Assembly: GCA_016933395.1 (NCBI GenBank)
Contig: JAFGBA010000323.1
Coordinates: forward strand, 1 to 35,499
DNA length: 35,499 nt
From: Sedimentisphaerales bacterium
GTDB lineage: Bacteria > Planctomycetota > Phycisphaerae > Sedimentisphaerales > SM23-30
Direction of reading: 5' to 3'
Shown: positions 1 through 7,595 of the stretch, in pieces
Layout of the letters: each line of letters starts with the position of its first letter
How positions within the stretch are numbered: position 1 is the stretch's first letter
The notes under the pieces: generated by a model
The model's database searches: none
Seen by the model: only the letters and a program-made list of their open reading frames with translations
What the model was told of the DNA's origin: nothing
Position numbers and translations under genes: made by a program

Positions 1-563
1 CGATCCAGCACGTGCATGGCCAGTGGCGCGATTTCCGGGATAAGCCGGGGACAATTGCGCCGCAACTCGACAGCCTGATCGAACAGCCTGCCATACAGCA
101 CCATCGATTCGCGCTGGTCCAGGATGTATTTCAGCGGCTCAAAGCCGATAGCCGTGAATCCGAGATGTTCAAGAATTTTCTGCGAGCCTTGATGAGCGGT
201 GCGTCCTTCGGCGAAACCGAACTGAATGATGGACGTAATATGATCAAGTGTCGCCTGCATAAGCCGCGTGCCGATTTTTTTGCCGCCGGCCTCGGGAGAA
301 ACGACCAACCGGCCGATTTCCCCGATGAGATCGCTCAGGCCACCGGCCGCCAGCATCGCGCTGATGGTGCCGATGACCTTGCCGTTTTCCACCGCGACCA
401 GGAACAACGTGTCATCATCGAACATGGCCTTTTTCAGCCAGCACACGTCCAGAAATTCCTCGAAAGGGTAATTATTCCCGTAAGCGCCAATAAACAATTC
501 CCGCACCGCCGCGACATCCGTTTCCGTCGCCCGGCGAATGGTAACCGCATCCGTTGTATTCAT
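1..563 (-). CDS. GNAT-family N-acetyltransferase, 3' end cut by window edge
   Basis: This gene is absent from the ORF track because it runs off the left edge with no stop codon. Reading the minus strand from the ATG at 561-563 gives an open frame of 187 codons that begins MNTTDAVTIRRATETDVAAV, a typical GNAT beta1-alpha1 start. The core follows, with FLVAVENGKVIGTISAML and then IGRLVVSPEAGGKKIGTRLM, which fits the acetyl-CoA-binding motif A (R/Q-x-x-G-x-G/A, here EAGGKKIG). A HQGSQKILEHLGF segment matches the GNAT C-terminal strand. A GAGG ribosome-binding site sits just upstream of the start. The family moves an acyl group from acyl-CoA to an amine, but the substrate cannot be told from the sequence. 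The tail after the GNAT fold appears to extend beyond the edge. The plus-strand ORF 12..671 is its shadow. Confidence 0.85.
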   Translation of the reverse strand, partial: MNTTDAVTIRRATETDVAAVRELFIGAYGNNYPFEEFLDVCWLKKAMFDDDTLFLVAVENGKVIGTISAMLAAGGLSDLIGEIGRLVVSPEAGGKKIGTRLMQATLDHITSIIQFGFAEGRTAHQGSQKILEHLGFTAIGFEPLKYILDQRESMVLYGRLFDQAVELRRNCPRLIPEIAPLAMHVLD

Positions 564-599
564 ATCAACCTCATGTGTTTTGCGACATCCGACAGCCGG

Positions 600-628
600 A
601 TTGTCGTCCATTTACATGGATATGGCAA
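600..628 (-). promoter_or_regulatory. Possible sigma-70-type promoter for the GNAT gene
   Basis: On the minus strand TTGCCA (623-628) is followed after 17 bases by GACAAT (600-605), about 35 bases before the GNAT start. The -35 box is good and the -10 box is weak. A short dyad (CGACA...TGTCG) lies between it and the start codon. Confidence 0.3.
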
Positions 629-755
629 GGACTCTCATCTTACCGATTCAACACGCTCAAAGGCGCACTGACACAGGCATCCCACCCTCGCTTTTGCCAA
701 CCTGCGAACGGAGTTTGGACGCCATCAGCAATCACGGGCGTTCTGCCCTCGGCAC

Positions 756-800
756 AAAAAAAGCAGACCCGGCCATCAAGGATGACCGGGTCGTATCTGC
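756..800 (-). terminator. Rho-independent terminator downstream of the ion transporter
   Basis: GACCCGG (766-772) pairs perfectly with CCGGGTC (786-792) around a 13-base loop, with flanking GCAGA/TCTGC complementarity. On the minus strand the hairpin runs into a T-rich tract (the complement of A756-A762). It lies about 35 bases past the stop of the minus-strand transporter gene and would end that transcript before the GNAT gene. Confidence 0.75.
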
Positions 801-835
801 CGAAAAATAGCGTCCCGGCAGAATTCACTACCTTT

Positions 836-2281
836 TTACGCCCCCCACAAGCCAAAAATCAATCGCTGCACGATGGTGAGGGCAACCAGCATCGGCAGCA
901 GAATAAGGGCGCTCCAAAAACAATAACTGAAAAAACCGGGCATGCGGATGCCCGCGCGTTCGGCAAGGGATTTAATCATGAAATTAGCGCCGTTGCCAAT
1001 GTAGGTCAATGCGCCGAAAAAGATAACCGCCATCGCCAAAATACTTTGTACGTTAGTTGCGTGTTCTGTTTCTGTGGAGTCGAGTGCCTGGCCCAACGCG
1101 GCCATGATGGCGGCGTTGTCGAACATGCTGCTGGCGGCGCCCGCTACCCAAAATATCCGCCAGCCGGCGTCAAGACGTTCCGGTGAAAATAAGCTACGCA
1201 AGGCTTCCATTGCCGGGATGACCGTTATGAACAGGCCCAGGTAAAAAACGGCTGCTTCCAGCAGGACGCCCTTGGTAAAAAGATTTTCGCGGCGGATGTC
1301 TTTAGGTGTGGTAAGCAGAGAAAGCGCCGCCAACAAAAGCAAAAGCACGTCAAACAAGTATGCAGGGACAGGCGCAATATTAAGATTAAGCACTTTCCCG
1401 AAGTTTGCGTTTTTCAGGACGATGATCACTATGGCTAAAAGTAGCCAAAGAAAGTTGTGTCGCCCGGTAGGAACAGGTGCAATTTGTTGGTCAAGGACGT
1501 TTTGAACCGTCAGGCGATCTTTTTCCAACCGCCAAAAAAGGCTATCGACGATCAGATAGATAACCAACAGAGCAATATTAACGGCCAGCCAGAAAGGCCA
1601 GATTTGCTGCACCAAAACAGGAAGTGATGTCGTATGGACGTACCGGTAAAGCAAGGCCGCATCACCTACGGGCAGCAGCGCGCCGCCGGTATTGGCGACG
1701 GCGATGATAAAGAAGATAATGGTGTGGCGGATATATTTTCGCTGCAAGTTAAGCTTTAACAGGGGAAATATCATCACTATCGCCGCAGGGATATTGCCGA
1801 TGAAACCGGCCAGAAGGACTCCCAGCGTTAATAGCAAAAGGTTGGCCCACGGCGTCGGTTTTAGATTAAAACGCAGTTGGATATTACCCGCGATGATATA
1901 TAGGCTACCGAGAATAATGATAAAGGAGAGAAAAGCCGGTATGTCCATAATCCGCAGGTAAGAGATTGGTGATGACTCCACTTTACTGTCACTACGCCAC
2001 CAGTAAAACCCCAAAGTGGAAACAATTACCACCGTCGTGAGCAGAAGGCGTGTTCCAAATTGGTTATAAACTTTGCGAGTCCAAGGCAGCGCCGGCAGTA
2101 ACGCATGGGCGAGAATCAAAATGGCAAACGGAATTGCTACATATATCGACTCAATTGTTCGAGATGAATTTTGTATGGATTGTGGATCGACTGTAGTGGT
2201 TTGCGCATAAAGAACGGCTGTTCCGCTGGTTAAGACCAACAAAATCAGAAGTGCCATTTTTCCGCGCGATACCAAAAACAT
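836..2281 (-). CDS. NhaD/CitMHS-type (ion transporter superfamily) membrane permease, putative Na+/H+ antiporter
   Basis: This is a polytopic inner-membrane protein of about 481 residues. It opens with a signal-like hydrophobic segment (LLILLVLTSGTAVLYA) and has roughly a dozen membrane spans. The two inverted-repeat halves each carry the glycine/asparagine-rich break expected of the ion transporter superfamily: GNIPAAIVM with ANTGGALLPVGDAALL in the first half, and SSMFDNAAIMAALG with TYIGNGANFMIKSLAERAG in the second. Similar proteins are annotated as sodium:proton antiporters or CitMHS-like transporters; the actual ion or anion is not readable here. The ORF track starts at a TTG (2299). 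I prefer the ATG at 2281, which has an AGG ribosome-binding site six bases upstream. The gene is followed by a hairpin terminator and is probably monocistronic. It is unlikely to belong to the polysaccharide pathway. Confidence 0.85.
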   Translation of the reverse strand: MFLVSRGKMALLILLVLTSGTAVLYAQTTTVDPQSIQNSSRTIESIYVAIPFAILILAHALLPALPWTRKVYNQFGTRLLLTTVVIVSTLGFYWWRSDSKVESSPISYLRIMDIPAFLSFIIILGSLYIIAGNIQLRFNLKPTPWANLLLLTLGVLLAGFIGNIPAAIVMIFPLLKLNLQRKYIRHTIIFFIIAVANTGGALLPVGDAALLYRYVHTTSLPVLVQQIWPFWLAVNIALLVIYLIVDSLFWRLEKDRLTVQNVLDQQIAPVPTGRHNFLWLLLAIVIIVLKNANFGKVLNLNIAPVPAYLFDVLLLLLAALSLLTTPKDIRRENLFTKGVLLEAAVFYLGLFITVIPAMEALRSLFSPERLDAGWRIFWVAGAASSMFDNAAIMAALGQALDSTETEHATNVQSILAMAVIFFGALTYIGNGANFMIKSLAERAGIRMPGFFSYCFWSALILLPMLVALTIVQRLIFGLWGA

Positions 2282-2328
2282 AGTCAACCTGATAAACAAC
2301 CACCCGACCTGAATTAAACTAAATTAGA

Positions 2329-2449
2329 TATAACTTCTTATTTAAAAACAAGTTATACAACATCCACGCCGTTTTGCGCAGACGAAACCAGTCGCTGAAT
2401 AAACAACTTATCTAGTTATCGGCACATAAGTTACTGGAGGTTAAATTAT
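2329..2449 (-). promoter_or_regulatory. Leader of the transporter gene with two related dyads and a -10-like box
   Basis: In the 185-base gap before the transporter, TATAACTT (2329-2336) pairs with AAGTTATA (2350-2357), and AACTTAT (2405-2411) pairs with ATAAGTT (2426-2432). The two dyads share the same half-site, and a further TAGTTAT lies between the second pair of arms. A perfect TATAAT (minus strand, 2444-2449) lies just upstream, but its -35 box is poor. The arrangement could be a repeated operator or an mRNA leader structure. No regulator gene lies nearby to pair with it. Confidence 0.3.
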
Positions 2450-2466
2450 AGGACGGAAGGTAAAGG

Positions 2467-3897
2467 TCAGCCCAAATAGACAATGTCCCCAGCTTTCATC
2501 TCGCGTAGTTGGCGGCGTTTATCGTATAATTCATGATCGTCCAGCGCAAAAAGAGGGGATATTTCAATCAAGGCATCTACGGTTCCATCTTCGCGGCGAG
2601 GCACTTTTATGCCTGCCCGTTCCATCCATCGAGCCGCTCGTTCGATTTGTAGCTGTTGGGAAGATTGGAGGCTATCGACGCCTGAGGCGTTTTTAATAGG
2701 AGCGAACTGGTCGGCCCTTTCGATCTCCAGAATAATAGAGTGGTCAGCAAGCCGCAGAGCATCGAATACAAAGGACTCGAATTTATAAGCGTTGGGATTT
2801 TCCGGAGATACCAAATGGGCGGTTTTGTCGATGTAGGGCACTTTTTTGAATGCTCGATGCCAGGGAAGCGAAAAACCGTGCTGGTTGAGTTTTTCAACAA
2901 AACTGCGGCTAATGACATGGATGGCGATAGAACCATATTCCAACATCAGACGACCGTTGCTGCGTTTTTTATAGGCTAAATCGTCGGGTAGGTCACTGTA
3001 TTCGATAACGGTGACTTTGTTGTCCACAAGGGCGAAATTTCCTACTTTTTCCAGGGGTTCCGCCTTTACCACCGCTTTGCTGGACATATCAGCATTATCG
3101 AGGGCGTGTAAGCCGATGAAAAGCGGATCGACCACATAAACGAGGGGATTGTCGATCTGGAAATAGCTGATGTATTCCACACCGCGGCGAGCCATATCTT
3201 CGATGGCGCCGCTGCGGAATAGTGCTCGCAGGCTGCCGCCATGGCCGTCGGGATTCATGGCCAGCGATTCCGGCGAAGCCAGCATGAGTTTCCCTTCGGT
3301 GTCCACGCAAGGCATCATGCCCTGGCGGAAGAAAAAGACATCACCAGGATTCAGGCCAAAATGGTCATTTTGTTCAAAGGTGCGGACTGTGTCCTCGTGA
3401 TTGGCGCGGCTGGTCATGATGTACCAGGGCAGAACGCAGTTATATTTTCGCTGAACGGCGAGGACCGTTTCGGCGAAGAGGCGAAACAAGGTTTTATTTC
3501 GGACGGGAGTGGCGGGAACATTTCCTTTAGGGCCGTCGAAGTTTAGACGGGTTCCCTGACCGCCGGCGACCGTAAACGCTGCGACTTTGTGCTCAGCGAT
3601 GAGATTTTCGCCGCGATCAAGGGCCTGACGGTATTTTGATTCCAGATCGGAGGCAGGTTTGGCAGGATACACCTGGGGCGGATCGATTCGTTTGGGTAAT
3701 TCAAAGGGTTGGGGATTATGGATATGTTCTTCGATCAGACGATCTAAAAGATTCAGATCCAATTGCTCCAGGTCATCGAGCAAGATTTCCCGCTGGGAAC
3801 GATCCAATTGTTCGACAAATTGTAAGACATGTTCCTGATTATGGTTGCGCAACTCGCGGGTTGCGGCGTCAATGCGGCTTTTAAAGGTTTGAGCCAT
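2467..3897 (-). CDS. UDPGP-family nucleotidyltransferase, probable UDP-N-acetylhexosamine pyrophosphorylase
   Basis: A cytoplasmic enzyme of 476 residues expected to join UTP and a sugar-1-phosphate, giving the UDP-sugar and pyrophosphate. The N-terminal helical region (residues 1-95) is followed by the signature nucleotide-binding loop GGQGTRLNFDGPKG (about 112-125). NPDGHGG lies at about 215-221 and FQIDNPL at about 247. The NPDGHGG form and the length point to the eukaryote-like UAP1/AGX branch (UDP-GlcNAc or UDP-GalNAc) rather than to UDP-glucose pyrophosphorylase. The ATG at 3897 has a GAGGAA ribosome-binding site. It stands apart from the polysaccharide operons, but its product is the usual donor for HexNAc-containing exopolysaccharide. 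Substrate choice between GlcNAc-1-P and another sugar phosphate is inference. Confidence 0.9.
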   Translation of the reverse strand: MAQTFKSRIDAATRELRNHNQEHVLQFVEQLDRSQREILLDDLEQLDLNLLDRLIEEHIHNPQPFELPKRIDPPQVYPAKPASDLESKYRQALDRGENLIAEHKVAAFTVAGGQGTRLNFDGPKGNVPATPVRNKTLFRLFAETVLAVQRKYNCVLPWYIMTSRANHEDTVRTFEQNDHFGLNPGDVFFFRQGMMPCVDTEGKLMLASPESLAMNPDGHGGSLRALFRSGAIEDMARRGVEYISYFQIDNPLVYVVDPLFIGLHALDNADMSSKAVVKAEPLEKVGNFALVDNKVTVIEYSDLPDDLAYKKRSNGRLMLEYGSIAIHVISRSFVEKLNQHGFSLPWHRAFKKVPYIDKTAHLVSPENPNAYKFESFVFDALRLADHSIILEIERADQFAPIKNASGVDSLQSSQQLQIERAARWMERAGIKVPRREDGTVDALIEISPLFALDDHELYDKRRQLREMKAGDIVYLG

Positions 3898-3940
3898 AGC
3901 TCGGTTCCTCGCGTCCTGGTCGAAAGTCTCAGTTTTTAAT

Positions 3941-3957
3941 GGCGGGCACAGCCCGCC
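3941..3957. repeat. Perfect GC-rich hairpin GGCGGGC-ACA-GCCCGCC
   Basis: Seven-base perfect arms enclose a three-base loop. No T-tract follows on either strand, so it does not look like a standard terminator. It falls at about the predicted transcription start or in the 5' leader of the UDPGP gene. Such compact hairpins between genes are often members of dispersed repeat families, but only this copy was seen here. Confidence 0.5.
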
Positions 3958-3965
3958 CTGATTCC

Positions 3966-3993
3966 ATTATGATGGTTGTGATGGGAATGTCCA
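3966..3993 (-). promoter_or_regulatory. Sigma-70-type promoter for the UDPGP-family gene
   Basis: Minus strand TGGACA (3988-3993), a 16-base spacer, then CATAAT (3966-3971). Each box differs from consensus at one position. The start of transcription would fall near 3958, about 60 bases before the ATG. Confidence 0.45.
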
Positions 3994-4060
3994 GCCCCCC
4001 GGCTGAAAAGGCGAAAAATGACCGTTATGAAACCTTAAAAACCAGCCGATATGGGGGCTG

Positions 4061-5122
4061 ATGTTAGCTTCGACGACAACATTTAAAATAGGCGAAAAAC
4101 CGCTTTATCAGCCTTTCCACGGCTGGTGGCGGTTTTGGATGATAGTGGTGGTCTTGCTAGTTATCGGAGCTTCGGCGGTTTTTGGAGCAACATATCACTT
4201 TACCCGGGCTATAGATGATCCCCTTCGCCGACAGAAAGCCCCCGTCTGGGACGTCCAGAGTCAATACGTTGTACGGGGAATGAAGGTGAATGCCATCAGT
4301 TTACGGCTGATGGTGCAAACGGGCATTCGTCGTTTGTCCGGTGAACAGAATATGAAACAAGCCTGGCGGCGGTTCGTCCATGACGAGGATGTTATTGCCA
4401 TTGTGTTTTCACCTCTGGCCGGCAACAACCTCTCCAGTAATGATGTTTTAGCGAATGTGCTGGTGGAAAGTCTGGTTGAGGCTGATTTCAAACGCGAAAA
4501 TATTATGGTGGTGGGTTTGACAGATTCTCACTCGGCCCCGGCGGGCACACGACCGTGGCGTTATGGCTGGCAGACACAGGTACAGGATTTTTATAGCGGT
4601 GAGGATTATCTGCCGCTTTGGCTCGATGAGGTTACGGCAATCATCAATGTGCCCAGCCTGATGGATGATAATATTATCGGCCTGCGCGGGGCAATCGCAA
4701 ATCTGGCCTGGCCCATGATTAAAAGTCCGGCACGATTTTATCTCAACGGGGGTGACCCTTTTTTAACAGACATCTACAATATTCCCGCCATACGCGGTAA
4801 AGTTCGGCTGCATATCATGAACGCATTACGGATTCTATATTACGGTGGTCCGGAAGTGCGTTTATGTTATATGTGGGAATACGGATCGCTGCTGTTTTCG
4901 CGGGATCCGGTGGCATTGGACTCGATAGGCCTGGAATTGATCAAGCGAGCACGACAAGATCAAACCTTGCCGCGCGGCGCACCAGAATCTTTCAAATGCG
5001 AATATCTAAAAACGGCGTACAGTATGGGATTGGGGTATTTCGATTTGAATTTCATCGGGTACCAGCGCATCCAAAATGATCCTCCCGATAAGCCGACAGC
5101 AACTACATCCGAAGGGTCATAA
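4061..5122 (+). CDS. Membrane-anchored DUF362-like protein
   Basis: A 353-residue protein with a short cytoplasmic N-terminus, one membrane span (about 27-47, MIVVVLLVIGASAVFGA) and a large domain predicted to be extracytoplasmic. The segments AIINVPSLMDDNIIGLRGAI, HIMNALRILYYGG and LLFSRDPVALDSIGLELI match the pattern of DUF362 proteins (I-N-P-x-x-K/D..., D-P-V-A-x-D). Family function is not settled; some members carry iron-sulfur domains, but no cysteine cluster is visible here. A run of G bases precedes the ATG closely; a second ATG ten bases upstream is out of frame. The gene ends three bases before the convergent PaaK-like gene. Its role in this neighbourhood is unknown. Confidence 0.7.
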   Translation: MLASTTTFKIGEKPLYQPFHGWWRFWMIVVVLLVIGASAVFGATYHFTRAIDDPLRRQKAPVWDVQSQYVVRGMKVNAISLRLMVQTGIRRLSGEQNMKQAWRRFVHDEDVIAIVFSPLAGNNLSSNDVLANVLVESLVEADFKRENIMVVGLTDSHSAPAGTRPWRYGWQTQVQDFYSGEDYLPLWLDEVTAIINVPSLMDDNIIGLRGAIANLAWPMIKSPARFYLNGGDPFLTDIYNIPAIRGKVRLHIMNALRILYYGGPEVRLCYMWEYGSLLFSRDPVALDSIGLELIKRARQDQTLPRGAPESFKCEYLKTAYSMGLGYFDLNFIGYQRIQNDPPDKPTATTSEGS

Positions 5123-5125
5123 TTA

Positions 5126-6523
5126 TTAAGCGACGGGGGGAGCTGTAAATCCAAGATTACCGCCGCGAAACTCTTGCGCGGGTTTACTGATAACGGGACG
5201 GTATTTTCCTGACGGCGCGGGCGCGATGTCATCCATCAGCTCAACGATGATATCATCGGTGCTTTGCAGACGGGCGCGGGCGGCTTTCTCCACCTGTTGA
5301 ACGCCATCCGCAGGGAAACTTTCATCGGTCACCAGACAAAAGCGTATCTCGCCAATACGATCCTGGATCACCTGGAATTTGACAATGCCTTTGATGGAAC
5401 GGCAGATGTAGATAAAGGAATAACCCACGACCCATTTGCCTTCACAAGTGATAATAAAATCGGCGATGCGGCCGCCACTGATAGTAATGCTGTAAAGCGT
5501 TCGGCCGCAGGGACAGGGGGCATGGCCGAGGGTAACGATGTCGCCGGTGCGATAACGGAACAGGGGCATGGCCGGACCCATGATGTTGGTGACAACCAGT
5601 TCGCCTTCGCCGTCAGTGAGACGGAGGGTTTCAGGATCAATGGTTTCGAGGATGACTTGTTCGTCCATGGTGTGCATGATGTGGCGGTCGCACTCATGGC
5701 CGATAAGGCCGGCTTCGCGCAAGCCGTAGGAATCATACACCGGCACACCGAAGGCGTCGGCGATGATTTTACGGTCCACGTCGGTGAGCATCTCGGAAGT
5801 GGTGCAGATTACTTTAAGGCCGCAGCGAATGCTGAGGACGGAAAGGTCGATGTTTTGCGCCCGGGCCATATTGATTAGCAGAACGAAACTGCTGGGATAA
5901 CCGAAAATACATTTCGGCCGCCAACGTTTCCAATATTCGATATAATCGGCTACCCGCTGAGGAGTAAGTTCAAAGCCATTGGTCAGGCCGTCATTGATGA
6001 GGCGGTCGCGGAAGTGTTTAATGCGGTCCTGCTTGCCAAGCTCCACGGGGGAACCCCAAAAATACATTTCTTTTTCGCCACGACGGACACCGACCCATTC
6101 GTGGCCGCGCATGCGCGCAGCGTTAATGTGGGCTTCGCGGGTGGAGGAGGTGTAGAACTGGAGAGCTTCGTTGGTGGAGCCGCTGGTGCGAACGAGGCCG
6201 ACGCGCGGGCCTTCCTCGCGCCAGACCATATCTTCGCGGTTATCACGCAATACCTGTTTATCGATTAAGGGGAAACGCCGCAAATCATCGAGTGAGCCAA
6301 TAGCGTCGGGACGAAGACCGTGTTTATCCATAAACCCGCGCCAGAAAGATGTGTGGTTGTAGGCAATTCGTACTACGTGTTGTAGACGTTGCAGGCGCAA
6401 AGCATCGAGTTTCTCGCGCGGCCACCATTGGCTCTGTATAAGCTCATGATAAATAGAGAATGTCTTTCGTCCCAGGAGTCGCTCCTGAATGCGAAAACAC
6501 GTTCTGGCCAATAGAGGATGCAT
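5126..6523 (-). CDS. PaaK/CapK-type adenylate-forming enzyme (phenylacetate-CoA ligase family)
   Basis: A 465-residue member of the ANL-like PaaK/CapK family, last gene of the minus-strand operon that starts at 12504. Family enzymes activate a carboxylic acid as the acyl-adenylate and pass it to CoA or another acceptor. Visible marks are the phosphate-binding loop RTSGSTNEALQFY (about 112-124), YDSYGLREAGLIGHEC, the FRYRTGD motif and a CPCGR metal-binding-like cluster. The phosphate loop has Asn where the usual STG glycine stands, which may alter ATP handling. An AAGGGAG ribosome-binding site precedes the ATG at 6523. Capsule and EPS loci often carry such CapK-like genes, presumably for acyl decoration of the polymer. 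The acid and acceptor are unknown. It is related to the gene at 12785 but clearly diverged from it. Confidence 0.85.
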   Translation of the reverse strand: MHPLLARTCFRIQERLLGRKTFSIYHELIQSQWWPREKLDALRLQRLQHVVRIAYNHTSFWRGFMDKHGLRPDAIGSLDDLRRFPLIDKQVLRDNREDMVWREEGPRVGLVRTSGSTNEALQFYTSSTREAHINAARMRGHEWVGVRRGEKEMYFWGSPVELGKQDRIKHFRDRLINDGLTNGFELTPQRVADYIEYWKRWRPKCIFGYPSSFVLLINMARAQNIDLSVLSIRCGLKVICTTSEMLTDVDRKIIADAFGVPVYDSYGLREAGLIGHECDRHIMHTMDEQVILETIDPETLRLTDGEGELVVTNIMGPAMPLFRYRTGDIVTLGHAPCPCGRTLYSITISGGRIADFIITCEGKWVVGYSFIYICRSIKGIVKFQVIQDRIGEIRFCLVTDESFPADGVQQVEKAARARLQSTDDIIVELMDDIAPAPSGKYRPVISKPAQEFRGGNLGFTAPPVA

Positions 6524-6538
6524 GATGCTGCTCCCTTC

Positions 6539-7561
6539 TCAGGTCCAATAGAGATTATTATATGCCTGCATGATTTTTCTGACTATGGCGCGAGGGGCGG
6601 AAAACGTCGGCGGTGTCGCGGTTTTAGGTTCATATCCGCCCTTATTCAGGCGACGGTGCAGATCCGTGAAAGTTTTTACATGCAGCGGAATATCGGTCGA
6701 CGCCAGCCAGCGACACAAACGTTCAAAACGGCGCGTGATGATGCGATTGGGGCGGCCGCCGTCGTATTGTTTGTTTTGCACCTTAAAGAGACTAAAACTA
6801 TGGAGGATAAGAACCGCATCGACACCGTCGCAGGCAAGATGTCGGATAAGATCGCGGCATTCTTCAAAACATATTCCCATCGGGTCGAGTACTTTTGCAG
6901 GTTTAATGCCGGGCAAGCGCGGCTGATAAAAACCCGAAAAAGCCAGTTCCAATACGTCGTCGTACCAGCGCGAACCATTGTAAGGTTCGGATGGGGGAAA
7001 GGGACACTGGCCGCCGGCAAAAGCAAAGGTATAGCTGCTATCGATAGGAATACCTACGGCGGCGAGTTGCTTGAGCGTTTCCGTTGATGCGCCCATATTA
7101 CCGGCGCGGAAAGCACACGGCTTGATACCGGTCCAGCGCCGGATGCGGTCAGCGCCTTCCTCCAGCAAAGCGAACTGCATATCGGGCGACAAATCGGCTA
7201 TCTGGTCGGTGCGAGGCAAATTCAGGCTTTTTTGGCGAAGAGCGTAAAACTTGTGGCCGGGGTGAATATGCAGTTGCACGTCATGGCCACGTTCGAGCAG
7301 GTAATGACATATAGGTTCGCTTTGGCCGGGATAGCCTTGTTCGTCGATAAATGCGTCAAGAAAAAAGGTGGCGGGCAATTCATAACGCGCCAGTATCTCC
7401 ACAATCAGCGGGATTCCCCAGGTGTTATTATCATAGCGACCCCAGACAGCGCGTTCAGGCGACACCGGACGTAACGCAGGATTATGGCCTGCGCCGCCCA
7501 TACTGCATTCGACGTCAATGGTTAAATAAACGCCGGGTTTTTGTATTGTTGGTTCGCTCAT
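6539..7561 (-). CDS. NodB-like polysaccharide deacetylase
   Basis: A 340-residue carbohydrate-esterase-4-like protein. Motif 1 appears as YLTIDVEC (about residues 12-19, equivalent to the TFDDG metal-binding loop), followed by PATFFLDAF (63-71) and the histidine motif LHIHPGHKF (97-105). FRAGNMGAST matches the later RxG/arginine motif, and LILHSFSL the final histidine motif. The fold normally removes N-acetyl groups from GlcNAc-type sugars, which fits the UDP-HexNAc supply gene nearby. The ORF track extends to 7783, but that would overlap the upstream ATP-grasp gene by about 190 bases with unrelated sequence. The ATG at 7561, 35 bases after that gene's stop, gives the normal family start. No signal peptide is seen, so the protein may act on a cytoplasmic lipid-linked precursor. 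Confidence 0.85.
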   Translation of the reverse strand: MSEPTIQKPGVYLTIDVECSMGGAGHNPALRPVSPERAVWGRYDNNTWGIPLIVEILARYELPATFFLDAFIDEQGYPGQSEPICHYLLERGHDVQLHIHPGHKFYALRQKSLNLPRTDQIADLSPDMQFALLEEGADRIRRWTGIKPCAFRAGNMGASTETLKQLAAVGIPIDSSYTFAFAGGQCPFPPSEPYNGSRWYDDVLELAFSGFYQPRLPGIKPAKVLDPMGICFEECRDLIRHLACDGVDAVLILHSFSLFKVQNKQYDGGRPNRIITRRFERLCRWLASTDIPLHVKTFTDLHRRLNKGGYEPKTATPPTFSAPRAIVRKIMQAYNNLYWT

Positions 7562-7595
7562 GCCTGATAAAAACACGTAAAATCCTGGTGCGGCG

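Noticed and set aside
12-671. Plus-strand ORF of 219 codons at the left edge
   Set aside because: It is antisense to a clear GNAT acetyltransferase frame on the minus strand and has no family-like sequence.
554-1186. Plus-strand ORFs over the transporter 3' end and terminator
   Set aside because: Low-complexity shadow frames that cross a terminator and the transporter gene.
5264-5878. 204-residue plus-strand ORF with glycine/aspartate-rich sequence
   Set aside because: Shadow of the PaaK/CapK-like gene; no ribosome-binding site or domain.
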